From Bryobacteraceae bacterium (GTDB lineage: Bacteria; Acidobacteriota; Terriglobia; Bryobacterales; Bryobacteraceae), in NCBI GenBank assembly GCA_029975915.1, contig JARKOC010000542.1:1-64000 (forward strand): 64,000 nt of DNA. Reading direction: 5' to 3'. Shown piece by piece: positions 9,441-17,796 of the stretch (its first letter is position 1; the number at the start of each line of letters is the position of its first letter). The notes beneath the pieces were generated by a model. The model was not told the origin of the DNA. It was given only the letters and a program-made list of their open reading frames with translations, and searched no databases. The position numbers and the translations under genes were made by a program.

Positions 9441-10613
9441 ATGGGTTTCAACCGCGTCATCCTGCTTGTGCTTGATAGCGTTGGCATCGGCGCGATGCCA
9501 GATTCGCTGGCATACGGTGACGACCCCGGAGCCGACACGTTAGGGTCGTGCGCGCGGTTGAGACCGTTGAATCTGCCGAATCTGTGCCGTTTGGGATTGG
9601 CTAACATCCGGCCGTTTCCTAATCTAAAGGCCGCCGGCTCGCCGCGGGGTTCGTTTGGGCGCTGCGCGCTGGCTTCGCCCGGGAAAGACACCACGACGGG
9701 CCATTGGGAGATGGCCGGCGTGATTCTCGACAAACCGTTTCCCCTTTATCCTGAAGGGTTTCCAGCCGAGGTGATGGATGAGTTCACGCGGCGTACCGGA
9801 CTCGGTTGGCTGGGCAACAAGCCGGCTTCGGGGACCGAGATCATCAGAGAACTTGGGCAGGAACACATACGGACCGGCAAGCCGATCGTTTACACATCGG
9901 CAGACAGCGTTTTCCAGATCGCCGCCCACGAGCGAGTGATTCCGATCGAGCGGCAGTACGAAATCTGTGAAATCGCCCGCGCCATCCTGTCGGGGCCGCA
10001 CGAAGTGGGGCGCGTGATTGCCCGGCCGTTCATCGGGGAACCTGGAGCATTCGTCCGGACGGCGAACCGTCATGACTATGCCGTCCCACCGCCCGAAGGG
10101 ATGCTGCTGGACCAACTCGCCGGGGCTGGAGTTCCGGCCGTGAGCGTGGGCAAGATCGCCGATGTCTTTCTGGGCCGTGGGATCACTGCCGGGTACAAAA
10201 CCAAGTCCAACGCCGAAGGGATGGCGAAGACGCTCCAGGCGATGCGCGAGCATCCGGGGGGATTGATCTGGATCAATCTGGTTGATTTCGACATGCTGTT
10301 CGGGCACCGGAACGATCCGGAAGGCTATTCTAAGGCCCTGGAAGAGGTGGACGCTTGGCTGCCCGAGTTGGAGGCAACTCTTGCACCTGGCGACTTGGCG
10401 CTGATTACGGCCGACCACGGGTGCGATCCGGTGACGCCGTCAACAGACCATACGAGGGAGTATGTGCCGCTGCTGGCCTTCGGTCCGGAGGTCAGAGCAA
10501 ATGCGGATCTTGGCACGCGGGCATCATTGGCTGACGTCGGGCAGACCGTGGCCGAGAGCTTCGGTGTGCAGGTGGCAGCCGGGCAATCGTTTCTGGGCAA
10601 GATCAGCCAATAA
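9441..10613 (+). CDS. deoB: Phosphopentomutase DeoB
   Basis: Interconverts (deoxy)ribose 1-phosphate and 5-phosphate in nucleoside salvage. The protein is 390 residues, the usual length, starting MGFNRVILLVLDSVGIGAMPD. Metal-ligand and active-site blocks of the alkaline-phosphatase superfamily are present: LDSVGIGAMPD, ADTLGS, KDTTTGHWEMAG, TADHGCDP and DHTREYVPLL. The start at 9441 follows the upstream stop by four bases with TAGGGAT as a weak ribosome site, so it probably belongs to the preceding operon. Its 3' end overlaps the convergent glycosyltransferase gene by 11 bp. Confidence 0.96.
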   Translation: MGFNRVILLVLDSVGIGAMPDSLAYGDDPGADTLGSCARLRPLNLPNLCRLGLANIRPFPNLKAAGSPRGSFGRCALASPGKDTTTGHWEMAGVILDKPFPLYPEGFPAEVMDEFTRRTGLGWLGNKPASGTEIIRELGQEHIRTGKPIVYTSADSVFQIAAHERVIPIERQYEICEIARAILSGPHEVGRVIARPFIGEPGAFVRTANRHDYAVPPPEGMLLDQLAGAGVPAVSVGKIADVFLGRGITAGYKTKSNAEGMAKTLQAMREHPGGLIWINLVDFDMLFGHRNDPEGYSKALEEVDAWLPELEATLAPGDLALITADHGCDPVTPSTDHTREYVPLLAFGPEVRANADLGTRASLADVGQTVAESFGVQVAAGQSFLGKISQ

Positions 10614-11730
10614 TCGTTTGGACGGGCTGCGACCGTCTTCGGCAGTAGGCCAGAGAGGCGAGGAAGGCGAAAAGCGCTAGCGCGGGCGCGGCGCTGACGG
10701 GCGGGTCGAAAAGCGCCATCAGTGGGACAATCGGGGCGATCAAGGCAAAGGCGGCCAAACGAACTGGTTTTGGCTGCTCCGGCTGGACGGCGAGGATTAA
10801 AGGCAGCAAAAGTGCCGTCGTGTCATAGAGATAAGTGTGGGGCACGATGAACAGGCCGCCTGCCAGGCCCGCCGAGAACGCCAGGGAAACCGACGCCGTC
10901 CAAGCCGCCTGGATGAGAAGGGCGGTAGCAATCGCTCCCGCGGTCAGCGCAAACCAGGCTGAATCGATGCCGAAGTTGGCCATGATGCCCTGGATGTTCG
11001 TCATCTGTTGCGGACCGGGTGAGAGGCGCTCCAAATTACTGTTCGTGAGCATTGACACATACTGGATTGCGCCCTCGCGTCCGGCCAGTGCCAGGAGAAA
11101 GATGGCCAGAGAGGCTCCTCCGGCAGCGAATCCAGTCAAAATCCGCCAATGGCGGCCGATTAGTAATGCCAGGATCAGGCCGAAGCAGAGGTGGAACTTC
11201 ATCAACGCCAGGCTCCAGACCACTCCCGCCAGGGTGAGTTTACCGCGCTCAGCGGCGATAAAGCCCGCCAAGATGATCGCCAGCATCACTGGCGCATCCT
11301 GGCCGTGTGAGATGCTGAGCGCGCCGGGAGCGAACAATGACCAGTAGACCAGCGTTTCAAAGCCGAATCGTCTGGCTGCCCAAATGCCGAATCCGATGTA
11401 GAGGATGGTTTGAACGGCCAGCCAGGCCCAAAAGGCGGTGCTGAAGTCCAGCAGCGCCAGCGGGGCGATCAAAAAGGCATAGAAGTGGGGCCGGACGAAA
11501 GGGACCAGATCGCCCAGATCCGGAACGTGCGAGCGCTCAACTGCAAGTTGTGTTTCGAGATCGTGGAGCCTGTTCCATTGCCCGTCGAGGGCCAGCGAGG
11601 CGCCGGTGTAAATATTCAGGAAGTCGTGGCGCCGCGCACCTTCCGTGGCGAAGGATCCAGCAAAAATCCATAGGGTCGTGAGCACCGCCGAGGCAATCGC
11701 CAGGCTGGCCTGTTCGCCGCGACTCATCAT
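10603..11730 (-). CDS. GT87-family (DUF2029) integral-membrane glycosyltransferase
   Basis: About 375 residues and largely hydrophobic, with eight to ten predicted membrane helices. The N-terminal loop after helix 1 reads RHDFLNIYTGASLALDG, and the PHFYAFLIAPLALL block matches the GT87/DUF2029 polyprenol-phosphate mannose-dependent mannosyltransferase pattern. These enzymes add sugars to lipid-linked or wall glycans on the outer side of the inner membrane. A GTG at 11742 is an alternative start; neither has a good ribosome site. It lies 44 bp downstream of the heparinase-like gene on the same strand. The acceptor cannot be told from sequence. Confidence 0.82.
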   Translation of the reverse strand: MMSRGEQASLAIASAVLTTLWIFAGSFATEGARRHDFLNIYTGASLALDGQWNRLHDLETQLAVERSHVPDLGDLVPFVRPHFYAFLIAPLALLDFSTAFWAWLAVQTILYIGFGIWAARRFGFETLVYWSLFAPGALSISHGQDAPVMLAIILAGFIAAERGKLTLAGVVWSLALMKFHLCFGLILALLIGRHWRILTGFAAGGASLAIFLLALAGREGAIQYVSMLTNSNLERLSPGPQQMTNIQGIMANFGIDSAWFALTAGAIATALLIQAAWTASVSLAFSAGLAGGLFIVPHTYLYDTTALLLPLILAVQPEQPKPVRLAAFALIAPIVPLMALFDPPVSAAPALALFAFLASLAYCRRRSQPVQTIIG

Positions 11731-11774
11731 ATGCTTTGCCACTATTCATAGTTCGGCGACTGCGGCGGGAGCCA

Positions 11775-13220
11775 TTAGTGCGGCAGAGGCGCAGCTTTGC
11801 TGATTCGCACACCGCCTGTCTGCCCGACTGGGAAGCTCAGAGCCAGGATGCCACCCGAATCGGTCCTGGACTCGAAGACCTCCTCATCATCGACCTCGAC
11901 ATCGTACAGTGTATTCGGCGAGAGTCCGACGACGTAATCGTATTCCTCCCTCACCGGGCGCTCGTCGTCTGGCGAAGTCTTCAGCCACCCGGTCTGGAAA
12001 CGAAGTCCGGCCACACCAAAGTGGATGCGGGTAGCCCCCAAGGTAAGCGGCGCTGTGGTTGCCTCCAACTTCATCTCCATGCGCGCGCCGTTTCGAAAGA
12101 GTTGGGCCCTGCCGTTCATATAGCCGAACCAGGTGGCGTCTTCGTCCCAGTTGGAGCGGACCAGGAGTACTCCGCCCATATGGGCTTGATCGGGCATATA
12201 AGTGAAACTCAGCCCGGGCAGATAAGGGTTGGCCCAAAGAAGTTCGTAAGTGATGCCGAAGGGGCCCCGCATCAGAAAGCGGTCCTGGATAAGCCAGCCT
12301 TGAAGGAACTGGTGGGGCTGCGAATTGGTGTCGTAAGCGACCAGAGCGAGTTCAGAGGCCCTGCCGAGTGCGGCTTCGGTGAGGTCCGGGTCGCCCGAAG
12401 CGCCAAATGCGGGAATTCGGAACTCGTTTTCCGCCGCAGGCCATGGTGCGGGGTAGTAGGACAGCAACAACATGGGCGGCAGATTCTCGAACCATTTCTC
12501 TGTTCCTTCGCGCAAGTCGGCTCGGAGGTTGTCCCGGATGGCGTGGAGGAACTCGACGGCTGCCATGAGGTCGGCTTTGGCCGGGAACGGGTTGCGTTCG
12601 GCGCGCATCTCTGGCTGGATCCGCTTGCGCCACCAGTCTTCCACGGCGTAACGAAGAAAGGCCGATGCGGCCTGAGGTTCGAGGTCAGCCAGGGCGAAGG
12701 CGGCCAGTGCGGCTGAGCGGACAGCCCGCGCCGAAGTAGGGCGAGAGGCGAGCGAAGGCGCGATTCTCCTTGAAAGCTGCGTGGTTTCGGTCTCAGTGAG
12801 GGCAAACTGACAATAGTCGACAACCAGGGCGATCTGGCGGAGATCGTCAGGATTTGCAGGGCTTGCCTGTTGCAGCGCCCAGGTTGCAGCGCGTTTGCAC
12901 GGTGCGGCTTCGCCTGTAATCGCGCTGTAGAGGGCAAAAGCGAAGCCTGGCTCAGGCATTCGGGCGCCGCCCGAAATCAGCGAATCGAACTGGACCCAGC
13001 GCATCGACTGGCGCTCGCGTTCACGTTTGAGGAGTTTTAGGCGGCGCTCGCTCAGGAAGAGCCTGGGACTTTCGGTGTAGACCATGTAGTCCAGTTCCTG
13101 GGCTTGGCCGGCTAAAGGGGCGCCGGCAGAGGCCACCACGAGCAGGAGTGGGGCAAGGCGTGTCAGGCTGACACACCGGGTTGGGCAGAGCAACCCGAGC
13201 AATCTGGACGACATTATCAT
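11775..13220 (-). CDS. Secreted heparinase II/III-like protein (function unassigned)
   Basis: Starting at 13220 (ATG; 13214 is an alternative) the protein has 481 residues with a signal peptide ending near AGQAQ. A longer upstream reading frame exists but would run through the small-RNA region and is rejected. Residues about 35-300 are helical with WW and RYAVEDWWRKRIQPE, suggesting an alpha/alpha barrel. The later part is beta-rich with LLVRSNWDEDATWFGYMNG, resembling the region after the toroid in heparinase II/III-like lyases. I did not identify the Tyr/His catalytic pair with confidence, so lyase activity is an inference. GT87 follows on the same strand. It starts 38 bp from the sigma-54 promoter of the divergent candidate RNA. 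Confidence 0.65.
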   Translation of the reverse strand: MIMSSRLLGLLCPTRCVSLTRLAPLLLVVASAGAPLAGQAQELDYMVYTESPRLFLSERRLKLLKRERERQSMRWVQFDSLISGGARMPEPGFAFALYSAITGEAAPCKRAATWALQQASPANPDDLRQIALVVDYCQFALTETETTQLSRRIAPSLASRPTSARAVRSAALAAFALADLEPQAASAFLRYAVEDWWRKRIQPEMRAERNPFPAKADLMAAVEFLHAIRDNLRADLREGTEKWFENLPPMLLLSYYPAPWPAAENEFRIPAFGASGDPDLTEAALGRASELALVAYDTNSQPHQFLQGWLIQDRFLMRGPFGITYELLWANPYLPGLSFTYMPDQAHMGGVLLVRSNWDEDATWFGYMNGRAQLFRNGARMEMKLEATTAPLTLGATRIHFGVAGLRFQTGWLKTSPDDERPVREEYDYVVGLSPNTLYDVEVDDEEVFESRTDSGGILALSFPVGQTGGVRISKAAPLPH

Positions 13221-13257
13221 GAGCGTTGAAAACAAATAACTTATTCGACGAGCGGCA

Positions 13258-13274
13258 CTGGCACTCGATTTGCT
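13258..13274 (+). promoter_or_regulatory. Sigma-54 (RpoN) promoter
   Basis: CTGGCAC followed after five bases by TTGCT. GG at 13260-13261 and GC at 13272-13273 are separated by exactly ten bases, as the -24/-12 consensus requires. Predicted start is near 13285. It faces right, toward the structured RNA and away from the heparinase-like gene. No activator gene is seen close by. Confidence 0.75.
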
Positions 13275-13284
13275 ACACTCATAA

Positions 13285-13441
13285 GCGAATTGATGAGTTC
13301 TCTTTGAACCTGCCCTCTGCTGTGACAGGGAGTCGAGGGGAACGAATGGAGTTACGAACGTCGTGCTTGCGGGAGCCGGTGTTAGATTTTTCTTCCACTC
13401 GTTCCACCGTCTGCGTGTGATAGCAGAGGGTCCTTTTTTTA
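13285..13441 (+). ncRNA. Candidate small structured RNA behind a sigma-54 promoter
   Basis: Between the promoter and an uninterrupted T-tract there is no plausible coding frame, but strong pairing. Bases 13313-13321 (CCCTCTGCT) pair perfectly with 13422-13430 (AGCAGAGGG), extended inward by a few more pairs. Bases 13339-13350 pair with 13394-13405 with one A-C mismatch (GGAACGA against TCGTTCC plus TGGA against TCCA). Between the stems is an internal loop of about ten bases per side. A small hairpin (ACGA-ACG-TCGT, 13354-13364) sits in the apical region. The transcript would be about 155 nt and rod-shaped, loosely like 6S RNA, but I cannot match it to a named family. It could be a regulatory RNA or the leader of an undetected product. 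Confidence 0.6.
13422..13440 (+). terminator. Rho-independent terminator of the candidate small RNA
   Basis: The 3' arm AGCAGAGGG of the closing stem is followed by TCC and seven T residues at 13434-13440. The closing stem of the RNA doubles as the terminator stem, with the whole RNA body as its loop. Confidence 0.6.
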
Positions 13442-13941
13442 GGGATTCAAATTGATCGAAGCTCATCGAGAAGGTTTCGTCTCCCCCAAGGTTGCGGGTA
13501 TCGGTAGCTGGCCGGGCGGTATGGTGAAGGGTTGTTGGAACGCGGTCTTCGCCAATAGGAAGTAGGGAACACAGGCTTCGCCGTCCCAGCATATGCGCTG
13601 TCGCCGCAGCCAAGCCCTAACAGGGCTGGCCGCATTGGATTGCTCTCCAAACCGAGTCGCTCCTCTCTGGAGAAGGTCCAATGCGGCTTTCTCTTTCCTT
13701 TCGGGCCCCGCCGGTGACAATAGCCGGCACCATTCAGTCCGGTGGATTGCTGGAAGCGTGCGAGCAACCCGTGGTTTCCGGTCGAGGCTGAGGCGGACGA
13801 AAGGTAACATTTCCAAAACGCTCGGCTGGGCCGGCCCAACCTAATTTCAGTATCCGCGACTGCCTAGCTGACGGCCGTTAAAGTCACGCGTCACGATCCC
13901 GATCGGACGACAGGAGATGCCAGAGACCGGTCGAGGGCGAG
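13441..13941. other. Gene-free stretch with inverted repeats
   Basis: About 500 bp without a convincing gene. Open frames on the minus strand (13447-13839 and 13463-13816) have no ribosome site and no recognisable content. The visible structure is two adjacent inverted repeats at 13613-13687, listed separately. Confidence 0.5.
13613..13687. repeat. Two adjacent inverted repeats, possible structured RNA or terminator
   Basis: AGCCCT-aac-AGGGCT occupies 13613-13627. Right beside it, GCCGCATTGGA (13629-13639) is the perfect complement of TCCAATGCGGC (13677-13687), and inside that loop TCTCCA pairs with TGGAGA. On the plus strand the second stem is followed by a pyrimidine-rich, T-rich stretch, as in a weak terminator. 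Confidence 0.5.
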
Positions 13942-14235
13942 TCAGAAACTCAGGATCGGCGATCGAGGGGATTCCTCCTCGCATGGCAAGTAAATGGTCT
14001 TGCAGTTCTCGCAGCGGTAGATTTCGGCCTGCTCGCCATACTTCGCCTTGAGTTCCTCACCAAAGAAATACCAGCGTTTCAAATGGCCGGCACAGATCTT
14101 GCCCTTGGCATCCTTCAATCCGCAGGCTCTCATGCGGGGCAGCCGGCGCAGGATCTTCGTTCCGTCGCTTAATTCGCCAAGAATCGGAGCTTGCGGAACT
14201 GTCTTTTCATCTGGTTCTTGGGTGGGATTGGCCAT
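13942..14235 (-). CDS. Small zinc-ribbon-like protein of unknown function
   Basis: A 97-residue protein beginning MANPTQEPDEKTV, with GAGG seven bases before the ATG. It carries two cysteine knuckles: one in RACGLKDAKGKICAGH and a CxxC in YRCENCKTIYLPC, spaced about 25 residues apart, which would fit one zinc site. There is no signal peptide, so it should be cytoplasmic. It is divergent from the prolyl oligopeptidase gene, 60 bp away. In-frame ATGs at 14253 and 14271 are less likely. No family recognised. Confidence 0.65.
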   Translation of the reverse strand: MANPTQEPDEKTVPQAPILGELSDGTKILRRLPRMRACGLKDAKGKICAGHLKRWYFFGEELKAKYGEQAEIYRCENCKTIYLPCEEESPRSPILSF

Positions 14236-14295
14236 CGTGTGCCTCGAAGCCATGATTATGGCACATGGCACACTATTAGGAGTTGAGTTCCAGTC

Positions 14296-16368
14296 ATGTT
14301 CCAGAGAACCATCCTGACCGCCGCCGCATTCACCATGCTCAATGCTCAGACATACCCGCCGTCACCAGCCAAGCCCGTGACCGAACAGGTTCATGGGGTT
14401 GCGATCACAGACCCATACCGCTGGCTGGAGGATCAGACCAGCGCGGAGACGCGCTCCTGGGTCGAGCAACAGATCAAATACACGCGTTCGCAGTTGGACC
14501 CTATTAAGGGCCGTGCAGAGCTTAAGACCCGTCTGACTGAATTGATGAGAGCCGACAAGGTCCAAGTTCCAACCGTGAGGGGCGGGCGGCTGTTCTATAT
14601 GAAGCGGCTGGCCACCGCGACACGGTGGTCGATCTACTATCGCGAACGGTTTGATGCCGCAGAACAGTTACTGGTGGATGTGGAGACTGCGGCGGGCGAT
14701 GCCATGTCGTCTATATCGATCGAAACAGTGTCGGCTGACGGCAAGGTGCTGGCCTACGGAGTCAGAGCCGGTGGCGCCGACGAGCGGACTGTGCGCTTCC
14801 TGGATGTCGACGCGCGCAAGGAATTGCCCGTGCAATTGCCGCCGAGCCGTTATACGAGCTTCAGAATTGCGCCGGGGCGTGATGTGGTGTATTTCACCGA
14901 TCTGCCCAACACCGGGCCGCGAGTGTTTCGCCAATCCCTCAAAACCAGTGGCGCGCGGGCGGAGCAGTTGTTCGGGCAGGAGTTTGGTGACCGCTACTCA
15001 GCGATGATCGATCTTACCGTGGACGGGCGGTACCTGGTGGTAAACCTGTCAGAAGGCTGGACTCGGGCTTGGGTGTACGTGCTGGACACAGCTCGCAATG
15101 AGTGGGCGGTGCTGGGGCGGGACTTCGCAGCGGTGTCGGTGGCGTACGCGGGCGACGGTGAGCTGTTCCTAAAGACAAGCTGGAATGCGCCTAAGGGACG
15201 GGTGTTCCGGGTGGATTGCTCCAGGCCACAGCAGCATTTCTGGAAGCTGGTTGTGCCGGAGGCAAAAGATAGTCTGGAGACAGTCACTTTGGCCGGGGGC
15301 AGGCTGGTGCTCGGCTATATCCGCGATGCATGGTCGCTCGTCAGGACGGTGGACCGGGACGGCGGCAAGGTGGCCGATGCGGAAATCAAACCGTATGGCA
15401 ACGTGGACGTGGGTGGCACGGGGTGGAAGGAAAAGGACATCTATCTGTCCTACGTTTCGTTCACGACGCCGGCGCTGGTTTCGCGGCTCGATCCGGTCAC
15501 TGGCCGGTTGGTCGAATGGGCCAGAGAGGCGGTTCCGTTCGACGGTTCGGGCATCGAGGTGAAACAGGTCTGGTACAAGTCCAAGGACGGAACTCGGGTG
15601 CCGATGTTCTTGGCGGCGAAGAAAGGCCTGAGGCTGGATGGCTCGACTCCAGCTTTGTTGTATGGATACGGCGGATTCTCGGTGAGCATTCAGCCATCGT
15701 TCTCGGCGACCTGGGCTTCGTGGATGGAAAACGGCGGCGTGCTCGCTGTTGCGAACCTGCGCGGCGGATCGGAGTTCGGCGAGGCGTGGCACAAAGCGGG
15801 GATGCTTGAGAACAAGCAAAACGTCTTCGACGATTTCATCGCCGCGGCCGAATGGTTGATTGCCAACAAGTACACCTCACCGGAACGGCTGGCGATTCAA
15901 GGCGGATCGAACGGCGGTCTGCTGGTTGGCGCTGCGATGACGCAAAGGCCGGAACTGTACCGGGCGGTCCTGTGCTCGGTGCCGCTGCTGGACATGGTGC
16001 GGTATCACAAGTTCCTGCTCGGACCGCTGTGGACACCGGAGTACGGATCGGCAGACGATCCGAAGCAGTTCGCTTACATCTACAAGTACTCGCCGTATCA
16101 TCACGTCAAACAGGGGGTAAGGTACCCGGCGGTGATGTTCAAGACCGGCGATGCCGATACGCGCGTGGCGCCGCTCCATGCGCGAAAGATGGCGGCGTTG
16201 ATGCAGTCGGTCACGGGGGCTACATTGCCGGTGCTGCTGCATTACGACACTAGCGTGGGCCACTCTACCGGCTTGCCTGTGACCAAAGAGATTGACGACG
16301 GGACCGACGTGATGGCGTTTCTCATGTCGCAAACGGGTTTGAGCCTGACAAGGCCGGCGGCGAATTAG
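14296..16368 (+). CDS. Secreted prolyl oligopeptidase (S9A)
   Basis: A 690-residue serine peptidase that cleaves short peptides after proline. A weak signal peptide (ILTAAAFTMLNAQ) precedes the family N-terminus, in which DPYRWLED is the hallmark. Residues about 60-420 are the seven-bladed propeller gating the active site; 430-690 are the alpha/beta-hydrolase domain. The catalytic triad is visible: Ser538 in QGGSNGGLL, Asp621 in GDADTRVAPLH, His656 in VGHSTG. The typical YGYGGF oxyanion block is present. Export implies periplasmic peptide scavenging. It converges on the sulfatase gene with only four bases between their stops. Confidence 0.93.
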   Translation: MFQRTILTAAAFTMLNAQTYPPSPAKPVTEQVHGVAITDPYRWLEDQTSAETRSWVEQQIKYTRSQLDPIKGRAELKTRLTELMRADKVQVPTVRGGRLFYMKRLATATRWSIYYRERFDAAEQLLVDVETAAGDAMSSISIETVSADGKVLAYGVRAGGADERTVRFLDVDARKELPVQLPPSRYTSFRIAPGRDVVYFTDLPNTGPRVFRQSLKTSGARAEQLFGQEFGDRYSAMIDLTVDGRYLVVNLSEGWTRAWVYVLDTARNEWAVLGRDFAAVSVAYAGDGELFLKTSWNAPKGRVFRVDCSRPQQHFWKLVVPEAKDSLETVTLAGGRLVLGYIRDAWSLVRTVDRDGGKVADAEIKPYGNVDVGGTGWKEKDIYLSYVSFTTPALVSRLDPVTGRLVEWAREAVPFDGSGIEVKQVWYKSKDGTRVPMFLAAKKGLRLDGSTPALLYGYGGFSVSIQPSFSATWASWMENGGVLAVANLRGGSEFGEAWHKAGMLENKQNVFDDFIAAAEWLIANKYTSPERLAIQGGSNGGLLVGAAMTQRPELYRAVLCSVPLLDMVRYHKFLLGPLWTPEYGSADDPKQFAYIYKYSPYHHVKQGVRYPAVMFKTGDADTRVAPLHARKMAALMQSVTGATLPVLLHYDTSVGHSTGLPVTKEIDDGTDVMAFLMSQTGLSLTRPAAN

Positions 16369-16372
16369 TCCC

Positions 16373-17761
16373 TTACCAGGAGTAATTAGCGGCCAAGAGG
16401 CGGTGGTCTCGAAGAACTCGGACCATGGCGGGTTTATCCGCGAGGTTTTGAAATTCGCCTGGATCGGTCGTGTGGTCGTATAGCTCTTCGCCGCCGCCGC
16501 GGCCGTGCCATTGGATGTAGCGATAGCGATCGGTGCGGACTGCGAGTCCGCGGATGTCCTCGAAAGCGATCTGAGTGTAAGCGGCGTTTTTGATACGCCG
16601 ATCGGGGCGGTCCAGGAGCGGGACCAGGCTCTTACCGGCCAAGCCGGCTGGCGGGTTCAGATGGCACAATTCGGCCAGTGTGGGGTAGATGTCGACGAAC
16701 TCCACCAGCGACCGGCTTGGCTTTCCATTGCCGGCGCGGCCAGGGGCAGAGACGATCAGCGGGACGCGCGCGACCTCCTCCATGAGCGACATCTTCTGCC
16801 AATGGGTGTGCTCGCCGAGGCTCCAGCCATGGTCGCCCCAGAAAATGACGATGGTGTTGTCACTCAGGCCCATCTTGGCCAGGCCGTCCAGAACGCGGCC
16901 TACCTGGTCGTCCATGAACGAGGTGGATGCATAGTAGCCGCGCCGGGTTTCGCGCATGCCCTTTTCGTCAAGCTTGCCGTTGTTCCAGATGTGGGGCCGG
17001 ACGGCCTTTGCGGCGGCGGGGATGTCGTCGAGATCGCCAGGCGGATTGGCTGGCAAAGGAATGCTATCGAGTGGATACATATCGAAGAAACGGCCCGGCG
17101 CGACGAACGGCAGATGCGGACGAAGGAAGCCGACGGCGAGGAAGAAGGGGCCGTTTTTGTGTTGTTCAAGAAGCGACAGGGCGCGATCGGCGGCGTTGGA
17201 GTCGGATTGGCCGCGCGCGTCCGCCGTGCGAAGCCAGTGCATGTTCGAATTGACGCCGCGAGGGACAGCCACGCTCCCGTCGGGGAGGCTGCCGTTCTCG
17301 GGGCCGCCGGGCGAAACGGAATGATGCCAAGAGGGCTCGTCCTGGAAACGATTCAGCGTCACCTCGGTGGGGACGTTCATGTGAAACATCTTGCCCTCGC
17401 GGGCAGTGAACCAGCCGTTGTTTTTGAACAGTTGCGGTAGTGTAACAGCGCGGGGGACTGCTTCACGGAAGTCGATGTTGTTGCCGAGAACCTGAGTGAC
17501 TTTGGGACGGAGTCCCGTCAGGAGCGAGGCCCTGGACGGGCCACAAAGCGGGAACTGACAATAGGCGCGCTGGAATAGAACGCCGCGGGCGGCCAGAGCG
17601 TCGATGTTGGGCGACTTGACCAGAGGATGCCCATAGCAGCCGAGGCCCGTGTTCAGATCGTCGGCCGCGATGAACAAGATGTTATGCCGTTTCGACGGCC
17701 GCGAAAATACAGGCGCGGTGAGTGCTGAGTTAAGGAACGTCCGGCGGGAGACAGACAGCAT
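16373..17761 (-). CDS. Exported type I sulfatase (iduronate-2-sulfatase-like)
   Basis: Formylglycine-dependent sulfatase of the COG3119 group, 462 residues. The N-terminus has a twin-arginine signal (SVSRRTFLNSAL). The modification motif CGPSR begins at Cys73, matching C-x-P-x-R, which an FGE enzyme would convert to formylglycine. Metal-binding blocks are IAADDLNTGLGCYGH, near the start, and WGDHGWSLGEH. The overall pattern is closest to iduronate-2-sulfatase-type enzymes, but substrate cannot be read. GGAGG lies seven bases before the ATG. It is the last gene of the minus-strand run behind GH106 (35 bp gap), implying that the glycan handled here may be sulfated. Confidence 0.92.
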   Translation of the reverse strand: MLSVSRRTFLNSALTAPVFSRPSKRHNILFIAADDLNTGLGCYGHPLVKSPNIDALAARGVLFQRAYCQFPLCGPSRASLLTGLRPKVTQVLGNNIDFREAVPRAVTLPQLFKNNGWFTAREGKMFHMNVPTEVTLNRFQDEPSWHHSVSPGGPENGSLPDGSVAVPRGVNSNMHWLRTADARGQSDSNAADRALSLLEQHKNGPFFLAVGFLRPHLPFVAPGRFFDMYPLDSIPLPANPPGDLDDIPAAAKAVRPHIWNNGKLDEKGMRETRRGYYASTSFMDDQVGRVLDGLAKMGLSDNTIVIFWGDHGWSLGEHTHWQKMSLMEEVARVPLIVSAPGRAGNGKPSRSLVEFVDIYPTLAELCHLNPPAGLAGKSLVPLLDRPDRRIKNAAYTQIAFEDIRGLAVRTDRYRYIQWHGRGGGEELYDHTTDPGEFQNLADKPAMVRVLRDHRLLAANYSW

Positions 17762-17796
17762 GGTTGTGTCCTCCTATTGTTGGTGCATTCCATCGA

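Noticed and set aside
13221..13613. N-terminal extension of the heparinase-like protein by 131 residues
   Set aside because: It would cover the sigma-54 promoter and small RNA, has no family content, and the signal peptide starts at 13220.
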